Assembly (NCBI GenBank): GCA_965240325.2
Contig: OZ251226.1
Coordinates: 248,001 to 312,000 of the forward strand
DNA length: 64,000 nt
DNA from: Rebecca billardiae RCC1528
Taxonomy: Eukaryota > Haptophyta
Direction of reading: 5' to 3'
Below the pieces are notes generated by a model. It made no database searches. It was not told the DNA's origin and saw only the letters and a list, made by a program, of their open reading frames with translations. A program made the translations under genes and the position numbers. Within the stretch, counting starts at the first letter, position 1; every line of letters starts with the position of its first letter. This document shows positions 33,328 to 44,281 of the stretch, one piece after another.

Positions 33328-34998
33328 ATGCTGATCGCATCCTCGTCGCTCTCCGGCCGCCTGCTGGCGGCCGCGGGCCCAAGCCTCGGGACCATCATCC
33401 CCGCAGGCACCGTTGCCCTCGCACGCCTCGCCGCGTGCGCCCGTGGCGCACGGTCCTTCTCCTCCCAGCAGCCGCACGCGTCTAACGAGCAGCGCGCAAT
33501 CCAGCTCCTCAACGCGCTCGACCAGGTGCAATCGCCGGCGCCCGAGCCGACGGCGACACGGCTCTTCATCGACGGCGAGTCGGTCGACGCCCTCGATGGT
33601 CGGACCTACCTTGACATCGACCCGCGAAGCGGACTCCCCATCTGCAAAGTCGCCGAGGCGGGTCCTGCGGACATCGACCGTGCAGTGCTCGCAGCGCGGC
33701 GAGCGTTCGATGCAGGCCCGTGGCCGCGGATCGGCGGGCGCGAGCGTGGACGCGTGCTCAACCGCCTCGCAAATCTGATTGAGGAGCATGCCGACGAGCT
33801 CGCCGCCCTCGAGACCCTCGACGTTGGCAAGCCGCTGTCGCGCGCGCGTGCGCACGACGTGCCGCTCGCTGTTGACCAGCTGCGGTACATGGCCGGCTGG
33901 GCGGACAAGCTCGGTGGGAGCACGCTGCCGGTGGACGGCGACTACTTCGCCTACACGCTGCGTGAGCCCATCGGCGTTGTCGGCTCGATCACGCCGTGGA
34001 ACTTCCCCCTGCTCATGGCCACGTGGAAGTTTGCGCCCGCACTGGCCGCAGGCAACACGGCCATCCTCAAGATCTCGGAGACGACGCCGCTCTCGATGCT
34101 GCGCGTCGCGGAGCTCGCGCTCGAGGCAGGCGTGCCGCCCGGCGTGCTCAACGTCGTCGCTGGGCCGGGCAAGACGGCTGGCGGAGCCCTCGCCGCGCAC
34201 GCGCTCGTGGACAGGCTCAGTTTCATGGGCACCACCTCGGTGGGAGCCCGAGTCACCGCCGCCTCCGCACTAAACGTGACGCGTGTCTCGCTCGAGCTCG
34301 GCGGCAAGTCGGCCGCGATCGTGTGCGCTGATGCGGACCTCGAGCAGGCGGTGGAGGAGACGCACCTTGCGTGCTTCTACAACATGGGCGAGTTCTGTGC
34401 CGCGGGGTCGCGCACCTTCGTGCACGAGTCCCTGTACGACGAGTTTGTCGAGCGAGCTGCCGCCCGCACCGCCGCGGTGCGTGTCGGCGACCCGTTCGAC
34501 GCGCGCACAGAGATGGGACCGCTGGCGAGCGAGGCGCAGCTCAAGAACGTGCTCAAGTACGTGGACGCCGGCGTCGCGGGCGGCGCGCTCCTCGTCGAGG
34601 GCGGCGAGCGCGTGGGCAGCACGGGGTACTACATGCGCCCTGCCGTGTTCGCTGGAGTGAAGGACGAGATGGCGATCGCCCAGGAGGAGATCTTTGGCCC
34701 AGTCATGTCCATCCTCAAGTTCAGCTCGGACGAAGAGGTGGTGCAGCGCGCGAACGCGAGCAAGTACGGCCTGGCCGCGGGCGTGTGGACGCGCAGCCAC
34801 GCACGTGCCAACACGCTCGCACGCGCGCTGCGCGCCGGCACCATCTGGGTCAACTGCTACGCGCACTTTGACGCGGCTTTGCCCTTTGGTGGCTTCAAGC
34901 ACTCCGGGCACGGCCGTGACAAGGGTCTTGCCGCACTTGAGCAGGTCACCGAGCTCAAGGTAGTCGAGACGCCCTTGGAAGCACCAACGTGGAACTAG
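33328..34998 (+). CDS. Mitochondrial-type NAD-dependent aldehyde dehydrogenase
   Basis: 556 residues from ATG 33328, no introns. The N-terminal 45 or so residues are Arg/Ser/Ala-rich (SGRLLAAAGPSL, ARGARSFSS), a mitochondrial presequence. Family motifs: PWNFPL at 223-228, SFMGTTSVG near 298-306 (glycine turn), LELGGKS with general-base Glu323, GEFCAAGSR with nucleophile Cys357, EEIFGPV, and GFKHSGHGRDKG near the end. It should oxidise aldehydes to acids with NAD+, closest in type to ALDH1/ALDH2. Length and motif order are normal, so it appears functional. The promoter lies directly beside the long inverted repeat. Confidence 0.95.
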   Translation: MLIASSSLSGRLLAAAGPSLGTIIPAGTVALARLAACARGARSFSSQQPHASNEQRAIQLLNALDQVQSPAPEPTATRLFIDGESVDALDGRTYLDIDPRSGLPICKVAEAGPADIDRAVLAARRAFDAGPWPRIGGRERGRVLNRLANLIEEHADELAALETLDVGKPLSRARAHDVPLAVDQLRYMAGWADKLGGSTLPVDGDYFAYTLREPIGVVGSITPWNFPLLMATWKFAPALAAGNTAILKISETTPLSMLRVAELALEAGVPPGVLNVVAGPGKTAGGALAAHALVDRLSFMGTTSVGARVTAASALNVTRVSLELGGKSAAIVCADADLEQAVEETHLACFYNMGEFCAAGSRTFVHESLYDEFVERAAARTAAVRVGDPFDARTEMGPLASEAQLKNVLKYVDAGVAGGALLVEGGERVGSTGYYMRPAVFAGVKDEMAIAQEEIFGPVMSILKFSSDEEVVQRANASKYGLAAGVWTRSHARANTLARALRAGTIWVNCYAHFDAALPFGGFKHSGHGRDKGLAALEQVTELKVVETPLEAPTWN

Positions 34999-35166
34999 CG
35001 AGTATATAGCCCGAGTCAGAGAGAGAGACCGAGCCGAGTATTCTTTCGCCGGAGAGCGCGCTATATCAGAGTCCGTCCGCTCATAAGTATACGTAGACTT
35101 ACTCACTTAGACGGATGACGCCACAGTACGGTCCGCGAGACAGTCTCAGTCAGAGAGCAGAGAGAG

Positions 35167-35212
<46 letters not shown>

Positions 35213-35323
35213 GAGAGAGAGCAGAGCAGATGATGGCGACATCATCATCATCATCAGTATCCGGACAGCAGCTGACTGCTACTACTGATGGATTATTCAT
35301 GTGCTGCACGTCAGAGTCACTCA
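34999..35323. other. Spacer between convergent genes, (GA)n microsatellite
   Basis: (GA)n at about 35170-35212 and a short (CAT)n at about 35239-35254. No coding sequence is seen. Confidence 0.8.
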
Positions 35324-36487
35324 TCATGCTGATGAGTGATGCTCGGCATGCTCGCGGTGCTGAGGTGATGGTAAACGCCTCAGAATCCCCGCCAGGGCGT
35401 CGTCAGGCTTTGCTGAGGCGTGCCCTTCACTCTTGGCGGGTGCAGCGAAGATGGACCAAAGAGCGATCGTCTTGTCCGCGGCAGCCGAGGCCAACCAGCT
35501 CCCGCAGTGCGAGAAGGCAACACTGTTGACTGAGGCGGTGTGGTGCCTGAGCACAGCGAGCGGCTGCCAGGAGCCGCATGCGAAGATGCGTACACGCCGG
35601 TCCCAGCCAGCGCTCGCGCAGATCTTGCTGTCCGGGCGCAATGCCAAGTCGTTCACGCCCCCCGAGTCCATCGACTCGTCCGTCACCGGCAGCTCGATGG
35701 TGTGCGCGGTGCGCAGCTCTGCAGCTGCAGAGCCCTCGGTCAGCCCCTGGGCACCAGGGAGTGCGAGCACGCAGAGCCGACGGTCGGCACTCCCGCTTAG
35801 CAGCAGCAGCTCGGCGGCTGGGCTGGATGTATGCGGCGCCAGACAGAGGACTGGCTCCGTGTGTGGCCGATGTGCCGCCAGCAACGCTGCCATCCGCGTG
35901 TCCCACAGCCCGACAGAGCCATCCTCCATGCCGACAGCGAGTAGCGTGCCGCTCCCAGCACCCGCACGCCCGGGCAGAAAGGCGACGCTGGTGACCATGC
36001 CAGCGCGCGCGGCCCCGGAAGCGGCGGTTGGTGGCGGTCTCCGAAGAGAGCACGTGCGCGAGCCCGCGCCGCCGAGCTCCCACAGCGCGAGCTCCTCAGC
36101 ATCGTCTGCAGGGAGAGCCACCAGCCAGCGCGCTGGTGGCTCATCTGCATGCGCGCACACGTCAAAGCGGCAAAAGTTGTAGCACCCGGTCGTCAGTTCG
36201 CTGACGCGCTCGTGGTGCTCGAGCCGTGCATCCCATACGCGCACCGTGCCGTTGCGCCCCTGGGTGACGATAGCACGCTCGTCGATGTGCGCATGCAGGA
36301 TGCGGCCCTCGTGTGCTTGCCACGTGCTCACAGGGCGGCGCGTCTGGAGGCGCCACACCCGCGCCTCGCCGTCGGCGTCGCCACTGAAGAGCAGCTCCGC
36401 TGATGCGTGAAAGCGCGCCGAGCTCACGTCGCCGCGATGGCCCCGCAGTACGCTCACCGGTTCGGGCGCCGGGCGGCGCGCCGCCAT
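35324..36487 (-). CDS. WD40 protein, GNB1L/ASTRA-associated protein 1 type
   Basis: 387 residues, no introns, ATG at 36487. WD repeats start with LRGHRGDVSSARFHASAELL and ARVWRLQ, continue with RNGTVRVWDARLEHHERVSE and DGSVGLWDTR, and end with RPDSKICASAGWDRRVRIF, then SWQPLAVLRHHTASVNSVAF and KTIALWSIF. The GWD-R-R/I-RIF...PLAVL order near the C-terminus is characteristic of GNB1L/Asa1, a seven-bladed propeller that works with the TTT/ASTRA complex in maturation of PIKK kinases. The assignment rests on motif resemblance, and other WD40 proteins remain possible. It is head to head with the MTFP1-like gene. Confidence 0.8.
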   Translation of the reverse strand: MAARRPAPEPVSVLRGHRGDVSSARFHASAELLFSGDADGEARVWRLQTRRPVSTWQAHEGRILHAHIDERAIVTQGRNGTVRVWDARLEHHERVSELTTGCYNFCRFDVCAHADEPPARWLVALPADDAEELALWELGGAGSRTCSLRRPPPTAASGAARAGMVTSVAFLPGRAGAGSGTLLAVGMEDGSVGLWDTRMAALLAAHRPHTEPVLCLAPHTSSPAAELLLLSGSADRRLCVLALPGAQGLTEGSAAAELRTAHTIELPVTDESMDSGGVNDLALRPDSKICASAGWDRRVRIFACGSWQPLAVLRHHTASVNSVAFSHCGSWLASAAADKTIALWSIFAAPAKSEGHASAKPDDALAGILRRLPSPQHREHAEHHSSA

Positions 36488-36630
36488 GCTGCACGAGCTT
36501 GGCGCTCTGCTCAGCGAGGCTCGAGCTCATCACGCCCAGCTTGGGAGCCGGCACGCGGCCCTGCTGCATCTCCGGCCGGTGGGCGTGCATCTTCCTCGCC
36601 TGCTCAATCAAGCGCTCGGACGCACACGCG
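36488..36630. promoter_or_regulatory. Divergent spacer, likely bidirectional promoter
   Basis: 143 bp lie between start codons of the GNB1L-like (minus) and MTFP1-like (plus) genes. Inferred from arrangement. Its size is close to the 141-bp divergent spacer at 9068-9208. Confidence 0.4.
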
Positions 36631-37173
36631 ATGCATCCGCTCGCCCCACGTGACAGTGAGCGGCACATCCGTCGGCATGACAGCCTGAGCGACGCGAAGG
36701 ACATCTGGCGGCACAGCCCGCTGCGCTTTGCCGGGTACACCAACGAGCTGGGCGAGGCATTCCGGCCGCTGATCAACGTGCGTTGGGTGTACCTTTCGTA
36801 CGCCTGCTCCATGGCGTACGTGATTGGCGACACGGTGGACAAGTCGAGCGCCGAGCGCCGCCGTGCGCTGAAGAACGGGCTTGACGAGAGGCACGTCCAG
36901 ATTGACGTGACGGCCACCGCCCTCGATGTGCTCGGATGGCAGACTATTGCATCGGTGCTGGTTCCGGGCCTGGTCATCAACCGGATCGTGGCGGCGGCGG
37001 GCAGCGCGCTGAAATCTGCGGGTCGTCAGCCCAAAATGGTGCCGACTCTCGTAGGCCTCGCGGCCATCCCGCTCGTTGTGCACCCTATCGACGCAGCGAC
37101 AGACGCGCTCTTTGATCACGTCTTGCGCCCGATCGGCCGCGACAAGCTGGCAGAGATCAAGAAGTCAGTTTGA
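36631..37173 (+). CDS. Mitochondrial fission process protein 1 (MTFP1/MTP18) family
   Basis: 180 residues from ATG 36631. The segments LRFAGYTNELGEAFRPLI, VRWVYLSYACSMAYVIGDTV, ALDVLGWQTIASVLVPGLVI and AAIPLVVHPIDAATDALFDH match the MTFP1 pattern of YANE-GEAFR, a first membrane helix, WQ-ASV-IPG and P-HPID. Proteins of this family sit in the inner mitochondrial membrane and influence fission and respiration. Length is close to the animal protein. The frame is open upstream into the neighbouring gene, but ATG 36631 is the natural start. Confidence 0.88.
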   Translation: MHPLAPRDSERHIRRHDSLSDAKDIWRHSPLRFAGYTNELGEAFRPLINVRWVYLSYACSMAYVIGDTVDKSSAERRRALKNGLDERHVQIDVTATALDVLGWQTIASVLVPGLVINRIVAAAGSALKSAGRQPKMVPTLVGLAAIPLVVHPIDAATDALFDHVLRPIGRDKLAEIKKSV

Positions 37174-38668
37174 CGATTGTGATCGTCGTCATTTTGAATG
37201 CAGTGACAGTACATCCCATGCAATCCATCAGCGCATGGCGCGCAGTCGCGTGTCAGTAGGCCGACTACTCCGAAAGTGTAACGGAGTCTCACTGACCGTT
37301 CGGTTCCGATACACTATTGACTATACAGCGGCGGCTGACGCGCCTGCCGCGCGGCCGCTCGCCCTAGGTACCGTTGTCGACCCCGGGGGCGGGGCCCGAG
37401 CGCGGCCGGCCCCGGCCTCGCGGCCTCGCGGCGGCCCGTGCCCACCCGCGACGCCCGACGTACCCACCCGCGACGCGCGACGTACCCACCCGCGCCGCGC
37501 GGCGTGCCCGCCCGCGCCGTGGCGGCCCCGGCGGCGCGGCGGCCACGCTCCCCCGCTCATCATCCCGTGGCCGCGCCCCCCCCGGGCGCACTCTCCGTCC
37601 GCCGTCCCGCCGACTTTGTAACTTTATTTAAGACTGCAACTTTATGTAACTGCTAGGTCTCGCTCGGAGTGGGCCAAGTCTGGAGGGCTGCGCGCGGCCG
37701 GTCTGTCGGGTCTCACCGGTCTGGGCTGCGGCGGCTGAGTGCCTGAGTCAGTGTCACCGAGTGCCGCTGACTGACTGACTGAGTCGTCGGAGCCGACACC
37801 GTCTTCCATTGTCACTGGCACTGTCGTGACTGAGACTGAGTAGTGAGTGAGTCAGAGTGATCGAGTCACAGGCCGCCCGGCCGGCCCGGCGGCGCGCGCG
37901 GCGGCAGGTCACCGGTCAGGCCGGCCAAGTCCGGACGGAGTCCGGCCCGCGGCGCCCGGCGGACCGGAGTCCGGAGAGTCTCAGTCCGCTGCTAGCTGCG
38001 TCTGATGCTCTAAATTTGTTCGGAAGCTGAAGGCTGGACTCTACAACGGTAGTTAGTGGTCAGTGTGGTCACTACATTTTACTTTTAGTGGAGTCTTATC
38101 GGTGATTCGGTCGGCGTAGTCCGACTTCGGGCAATTTGTCGAATAAGTCGATCTGATGGCAGCATCATCGGGTGACTCTGGTCCTGCTGCCACTTTCATT
38201 AAGCTAGTAATCCAGCGTGTCGCGCATTGACATTTGACGTATGACTATGTCGTCGTATATATATACTGGTACGTACTACTGTGCCCGTCACCGCTGCGAC
38301 GGCGCGCTCACCGCTGTGTCAAGCAGCTCAGTGATAATAGCTAGTCCAGCAGGCAGAGTACAGTCGACTCGGTAGTACAGTGCAGTCTGCCTCATGGCTC
38401 ATCAATCATCATTAATCAATGACTTCCGCGTGTCGCCGCTGCCATAACCTATGTGCTGCGCGCACTCCTCCAATATCATCATTCAATCAATGACTCAATC
38501 ACTGAATGATCAATGACCGGGTACTTTACGGTACTTAGAGTTAGGGAATGAATGAGCACGGCAGCCTGGTCATTAGACATTAGCGCAGCCGAGAGGGGCG
38601 CCCGCGGCGGGTCCCGGATTCCGGAACCGCAATGAAGCCGCCAAGCCGCCAACACTTAGGACTGCTGA
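37174..38668. other. Intergenic, no gene seen
   Basis: About 37437-37510 has short GC-rich tandem repeats (GACGTACCCACCCGCGACGC type). 37720-37900 is rich in CTGAGT/CACTGA words. The rest is unremarkable mixed DNA with a (TA)n at 38255-38265. Confidence 0.6.
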
Positions 38669-39653
38669 TATCTCTTTGTTGGCCGAAGATACGCTAGCGT
38701 CCTTCCGACCACAAAATCGCGAAAAACGCCGCAATCGCTTGGTTTTCAGACCTCGGCCCCAGCGGCAAATGCGTTCAGCGACCTCGAAAACCTTGGGACC
38801 CGCTCGGGTTTGGGCGTCAGGTGCCGTAGGCGACCGTCCGACCGCCGGAACCGTCCAAAAGTCGAAGGACGCTAGCGTATCTTCCTTTTGAGGGTGCCGG
38901 TAGTACGCTAGCGCCGGCTATGTTCGAGACCTCAGAGGCTAAGACTTCAGCCAGAGGTGCCCCAGGAGGTGCCCAACATGATTGACTTAATGGGCAGCAA
39001 GCGCCGCGCACGTCAGAGAGCTCCACGACTGACGTTTTGAGTGACACGCTCAGCGACGCGCTCGCGGGGCCCGGGCTCGTCGTCGGACGACCAACAGCGC
39101 TGAGGGGTCACGGCGACAACACACAGGGCGGGCTAGTCGGCGGGACGTGCGGCATTCACGACTCCATCAACCGTTGGCGAGCGCGCGGTGGCAGCGGCGC
39201 GCTGGTCGCACCTGCAACGCCCTGCTCAGGCACCGCGGCTGGCCACGCCCACGGCTCGCGCCGCAGCGGCCGCGCGTAGCTTGCACTGGCGCAATTGGCG
39301 TGGCGTGCGGCAGCGCGGTGGCACTCGGGGCGATGACGTTCACAATGATAAGTTGCTCCATCGCCACAGCCCGCTCGAAGCCCTGCGCCGCGCCGCTTTC
39401 CTCCGCCTCACGCCGCGCAGCGCCGCAGTCATCCGCCAAATCACGACCGTCGTCGAGCGCGGTCGCCTCTGGAGGGCCGTCGTCGCCATCAGAAGAGAAA
39501 TTCTCGTCATGTGAGTTGTCGTTGAGGTCCCAGGCATCAATCGCGCCCGCGGCCGCCCTCGCGCGCGCCCCCTACGCGCCGTCAGAGCTCACGCGCGCCG
39601 GGGCGCCATCGAAGATACGCTAGCGTATCTTCCCCGCGGCCAACAAAGAGATA
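38669..39653. mobile_element. TIR element A (about 985 bp) with internal palindromes
   Basis: The ends read TATCTCTTTGTTGGCC and, inverted, GGCCAACAAAGAGATA. If the outer TA is the target duplication, this fits a Tc1/mariner- or Harbinger-like non-autonomous element. Near the right end a perfect 22-bp palindrome (39611-39632, half-site GAAGATACGCT) occurs, and two near-palindromic versions with the same GCTAGC centre lie at about 38684 and 38862. The minus strand has an acidic protein-like remnant (NDNSHDENFSSDGDDGPPEA, ALDDGRDLADDCGAARREAE) at about 39560-39380 without a good start. Element B at 55926-56880 shares body sequence, including the protein remnant. Confidence 0.75.
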
Positions 39654-39656
39654 AAG

Positions 39657-39760
39657 CCACTACTCCGCCATGCCCGGCTCGTATGGTGTCGGGTACGAGA
39701 CTCAGACTGGAGCTGGATGCAGGATATGGCGGTCGTGGCGCGCGGCGGCGTCACGGCGTC
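39657..39760 (-). repeat. Solo fragment of the alpha/beta unit tail
   Basis: CTCCGCCATGCCCGGCTCGT, then GTCGGGTACGA and GGAGCTGGATG, match the inner tails of the alpha and beta units (for example 49636-49720) with substitutions. This shows that the unit family exists outside the 45-51 kb composite. Confidence 0.7.
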
Positions 39761-40081
39761 AGTCACGGCGCGGGCGGCGGCGACGCTGCGACGGGCCGCG
39801 GCGTTACGAATTCGAATCGTGATGGGGTAAATAATAATAATAAAAAAAAATATACTACGACGAATAACTACTACGATATGACGACGACATTATTTACTGC
39901 TACTATACTATACGATACTCGATAGGCGGGCGGCATAGCCGGCATAGCTAGGCTCGGCGTCAGAGACTGCACGGGCGACTGAGTGACCGACTTGGGCGAG
40001 CCGAAGCCAGACTGCCGAGTCGGGCCATGCGGCCAGAGTGACCCAGTGATCGAGTGCGGCTGGGAATACCTGACAGACATC
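39761..40081. other. AT-rich spacer
   Basis: An imperfect (TAA/ACTACG)n tract at about 39828-39920, then unremarkable sequence to the stop codon of the Sec14-like gene. Confidence 0.6.
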
Positions 40082-41816
40082 TCATTCCCACGTGAGCTCG
40101 AGTCGCCAGCGGCCGAGGATGGCGAGGTTCGCCGCGCACAGCGCGAGGGCGATCGCCACAATGGTCGTGGTCGGGAAGCCCACGGACGGAGGAGGCGTGG
40201 GCATTGGCGCCGCGCGGTGTGGCGCAGCCGGCGGCTCAAACGTGGCGCGCGGCGCTCCCTCGGCCGAGCGTTTGGCAGCCGGAGCTGGCGCCGGCGGCGA
40301 GGCGCGCTCTGGAGACACCTTGCTCCGGCTGGCTCCGCCTCGGCTCTTGGCGCCAGAGAGGTCGACCCACGAGCCGGCACCGATCGTCTTGTCCGCCCGG
40401 CCGGCGAGCTTGGCAGCGGCCAACTCGACAATGGCCGAGCCGGGCCCGCGCCGGCACGTGAGCGCTCTCCCGCCCTGCCCGTACAACAGGAGGTGGCTGG
40501 CACCTGTGGCGTGGGGGCGGGGCGGGGCGTCGCCCTGGCGGCGTCAGAGGCCAGGCGGACGCGCGGCGTGTCCGCCGTCGCGCGCGCGCGCACACGCGCG
40601 TTGCGCGCACCCCCGTGCACCCGCTGCAGCCGCAGCTCGCCCAGTGGCTGCTCCGAGCCGTGCATCTGCTTTTCTGTCGCGTAGTAGCGGAGGGTGCGCC
40701 CGCTGAGCGAGAAGACGACGGGCTTGGAGCGCCCCTCGAGCTCGAGCGTGCCCGTGAGCGCTGGGCCGTCCCACTCAGCGTCCGCCGCGTCGGCGCCCTT
40801 TGCGTCGGCGCTCGGCGCAGCCGAGCCCGCGGCCGGGGCGGCAGTCTGCTGGTGGTGCGTCGCCTCCTCTGCGGGAAGGTACGGGACCGCGCCCGTCTTG
40901 ATCAGGTCGAGCTCGTGCGCGACGGCTAGGCATCCGTGGGCGTGGGCGTACGCATCCTTCAGGCTCACGCTGAGCCGGAGGCCGTCGTTCGCCATGGCCT
41001 GTGCGGCGCAGCGCGGGCGGAGTGCGCTCAGCGCGCGCCAGCGCGCGAGGTGCGCGCTCCACCGCAGGCCCGCGGCGCGCGTGCGCGCACCTCCTCCGCG
41101 TAGCGCATCGCGGCGAAGATGTTGATCTTGGCCGCCGTGAGCGGGTGCAGCATCGGCTTGATCAGCGCCCACGTCGCCGCGAAGATGCGCGGCACGTTGA
41201 TCATGTACAGCTTGTGCAGCGACTCTGGGTAGAAGTTTGAGAAGGCAGAGATGTATGTCTTCACCAGGTGGATGAACGGCCGGCTCAGGTGGGTGAGCGA
41301 GAGGCCGTCCATGTCGAGGACGACGACGAACTTGTACAGCCGGCGCTGCAGCCGGTGCGAGTGGTGGATGCACAGCCGGCGCAGCACCTCCTTGTTGTAC
41401 ACGCAGTGCCGCAGGAATTCCTTCTCGTCAAACGTCGTCTTGAACTCGTGCGCCGGGATGCGCCCGATCGACTCGATGATGACCGGGTGGCCCTCGGGGT
41501 CCTCGCCGATCACGCCCGTGCGCCACATCGACTCGAACTGCTCGCGCTTCGGCGGCACGTTCGCCTCCTCGAGGATGGTGTCGCACTGCTCCTCTTTGCG
41601 CCACTCGGAGACTGTCTTCATGTGCGACACGCTGGTGGCCATCCAGTCCGGCTCAGAGACGTAGCCGCGGATGAACTGCACGACCGCGTCGCGGGGGAGG
41701 CCGTTCAGGTCGTCGCCAAGCACGCGCTTGGCCTCGCTGAGCACCGCCTGCTCATCGGCGGTGAGCGGCTCCGACTCCGCACCAATGTGCCGATCACTCG
41801 GCACTCGCGGGGACAT
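40082..41816 (-). CDS. Sec14-like (CRAL-TRIO) protein with PH-like region and C-terminal membrane anchor
   Basis: Minimal exons are complement(40082..40503, 40611..40998, 41091..41816), 511 residues. Junctions are GT-AG with phases 0 and 1, and splicing joins a PH-like fold. CRAL-TRIO spans about 20-240 (FIRGYVSEPDW, then VVVLDMDGLSLTHL, ISAFSNFYPESLHKLYMINV and LTAAKINIFAAMRYAEE). The PH-like part is about 320-405 (LTGTLELEGRSKPVVFSLSG, RTLRYYAT, then YGQGGRALTCRRG). A helix TTTIVAIALALCAANLAILG near the C-terminus should anchor it to a membrane. Lipid transfer or phosphoinositide sensing is likely. Exon 41822-41091 has an AG acceptor directly upstream, and a protein-like exon ending at 41945 (SFSERELAGRWLAFKQLAQQ) joins it in phase 0, so the true N-terminus may be longer. 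The usual end of CRAL-TRIO (LPxxxGG) is missing at the first junction, so a small exon may be overlooked. Confidence 0.8.
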
Positions 41817-42130
41817 GGCAGCCTGCGCCGCGCCGCAGGGGAGGTTCGGCCGTGGGCGATGGTCAGGCGGGTCGCACGCTTGCCGTGCGCGCACACGCGC
41901 GGTGCTCCGTCCGTCCTCCACCGCCGGCTTGCCCGCGCACGCACCTCGGTCCAGTCGGTGTCGGCGATCTGCTGCGCGAGCTGCTTGAAGGCAAGCCAGC
42001 GCCCAGCGAGCTCTCTTTCCGAGAAGCTGCCACGGCGCTCGCTCGCGAGCGTGGCGTCACTCGGTGAAAGTCCGGAGCGCGCCAGCGGAACGGCGGCAGC
42101 GTCCGCCGCTCCACCCGTGGACTCGTCGCG

Positions 42131-42538
42131 ATGGCGCACTTCTTGGTCGGGGCATTCCACTTCTTGCGCGCGCGCGCGATGCAGGCGCCACTCACGTTCG
42201 TCGGCGTCTCTGCAGCCGTCACGTACTACGGCGTCTACGACATCTCGTACATGCTGGCTTCGACCGTCGCGTTCCACTCGCCAACAAAGACGCCAGCTCT
42301 GTGCAAGTACAGTGGCCATGCCGGTGGGCTTGCCGTGGGGGCAGCGGTGCTCTCGCTGCGCTTCCCGAGGTCAGCGATCGTGAAAGCCGTAAGCAGTGGC
42401 CAAATTATGTCGGCACCGTGGATGGAAGCGACGGTGACTGTCGGGACGTCAGCTGCGGCGAGCGGCGCTGTGTCTGCCGTCGCCCAGCGCGTGTGCACAT
42501 CCAGGCGTAGTGCTCATGTGCATGAGGCCAGGAGCTGA
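42131..42538 (+). CDS. Small hydrophobic protein of unknown function
   Basis: 135 residues from ATG 42131. Three hydrophobic stretches (FLVGAFHFL, PLTFVGVSAAVTYYGVYDIS, GGLAVGAAVLSL) suggest a small membrane protein. No family is recognised. Its 5' half overlaps, on the other strand, the region where the Sec14-like gene would have its first exon, so the two 5' ends may overlap. Moderate support only. Confidence 0.45.
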   Translation: MAHFLVGAFHFLRARAMQAPLTFVGVSAAVTYYGVYDISYMLASTVAFHSPTKTPALCKYSGHAGGLAVGAAVLSLRFPRSAIVKAVSSGQIMSAPWMEATVTVGTSAAASGAVSAVAQRVCTSRRSAHVHEARS

Positions 42539-44281
42539 TGACTGCGCACTAGGCGAGTTAAGAGCGGCATGATGAATTGATGCCAGGCCGCGAGCATGGA
42601 GCTAGTCTTCGCACTGGACCGACGAAGTGACGACGACGATTATGAGTGAGCCCGGCGCCGCCGCGCCCCGGGCGCAGCGGCGGCGGCGGCGCGCGGCGGC
42701 GCGGCCGCACCGTGGCACGGTGCGGCGCCCGGGCGCGGCCCCGGGGGCCGCGGAGTCGGGAGCTGGCCGCTGGCAGCGGTAAACTCCAGAAAACTCCTTC
42801 CATAGACCGTACCCGCCGGCCGGCCGGCCGCGGTCCAAGTCTGACAAGACTCGGGCCGCAACGGGGCCAACTCTGGCCCGAACGGCGAACTTAGTAGTAA
42901 CCAACTAATTTTATTTTAAAGGCATCAACTTGAAGTTCTGAACTGGCCAAGCTCGGTTAGTTTGTTAGCTCCGGGCCCTGGCGCGCCGCCTGACCGTCGG
43001 TTCGGACTGAGAATGACTAATGAACCATTGCCCATTCGCCGCCGCGGGCCGGGCCGGCGCGCCGTTAATTAAGCTAGTTAGAACTTTTGCTGGCTGTATG
43101 ACGGACTCGGACTCGGTTGAGAATGAGCTCTGACAGCATTCGCCGCCGGGCCAGGCCCGGGCGCGCGGTCACGCACACGGCGGTCCCGGACGCGGCGCCA
43201 CGCGCGGCGCGGCGGCACCGGCGGGGTCGGCGCCTATTGGGCTATTGGCAGAGGGCGCTGAGCCTCCCTATCAGGCTTCTGCCGTCTTCGACGCGATCGA
43301 CGCGCCGCCATAATCCCATATCGCGGTGCCACTCACACCGTTATTATATCAAAGGCGATACTGCTCTATGATTCAGAAATATACCATACTACGACCAGTT
43401 GCACGCGTGAGCGCCGAAAAAACGACACTTTGGCAGTGATGATAGTCACCGTCGCCGCCTCGGGCATGCCGCTGCCGCCGGCAGCAGCGGCAGCGGGAGC
43501 GTGGCAGCGGATCTATACCACCTTCTGCGTTACATCACGCTGCGTCGTGCGCGCCAGGTGGCAGGTGTCCCCTGTCTGCCGCGCGGAAGGCAGCTGTCGG
43601 CGAGCGCAGAGGAGAGAAGGAAGGCGCGCACGCATCGTGAGAGCTTCAGCAGCTTGCCCACGCGCTTCACGTAGGCGGTATCGTTGCGTGCGCACGCCTT
43701 CTGTACCCGTACACGCGATCGCAGCGTGAGCCACTCCAGCCTGCCTGCGCATCGCGGGCCGAGCCGCCGGCGCCTGGTCTCCTGAATCCTCGTTCACGAG
43801 GACAGCACGTGTATGTATCCGTGGCGCGCTCGCTGCCGATGGCGGCTCCCCGTGTCGAGGGCGTTTGGCTGGAGCCGCATCCAGGGCATATATCGTCACG
43901 GTCCCACCCGATGCTGACGCTGAGGTGGCGCGCTTGCCGAAGGCAGCAGCATTGGCTGATGCCTTCTGCATTGGCCACCTCTGCGCGACAGCGCGTTCAC
44001 GCTGCCGGCGCGCGGGCGGCGTCGCTTGGTGGGCACCTGCCTTGGGTTTTGTCGTTCGTTCTCAGCGACGGTTGGGTCGATTGACATGCCGATTGGATTG
44101 GGGCATTGCGAATCGGCTTCGCAATGCCCCATTCCGCTCGGATCGGCGCGGGCGTCAGCCATGCGGCAGCGCGAGTGACAAAACCGACATTTCATACGCA
44201 TGTCGTTTTTTCATACGCTCACGGTTACTCACCCGTGCAACGGGTCCTACGATCGACGACACAGTCTATTGACTATTTGCG
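42539..44281. other. Intergenic, GC-variable, one strong hairpin
   Basis: No supported gene. 44100-44130 is a perfect hairpin with 13-bp arms (GGGGCATTGCGAA and its complement). 44228-44246 carries CACCCGTGCAACGGGTC, also present at 59851 and inverted near 62730. Confidence 0.6.
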
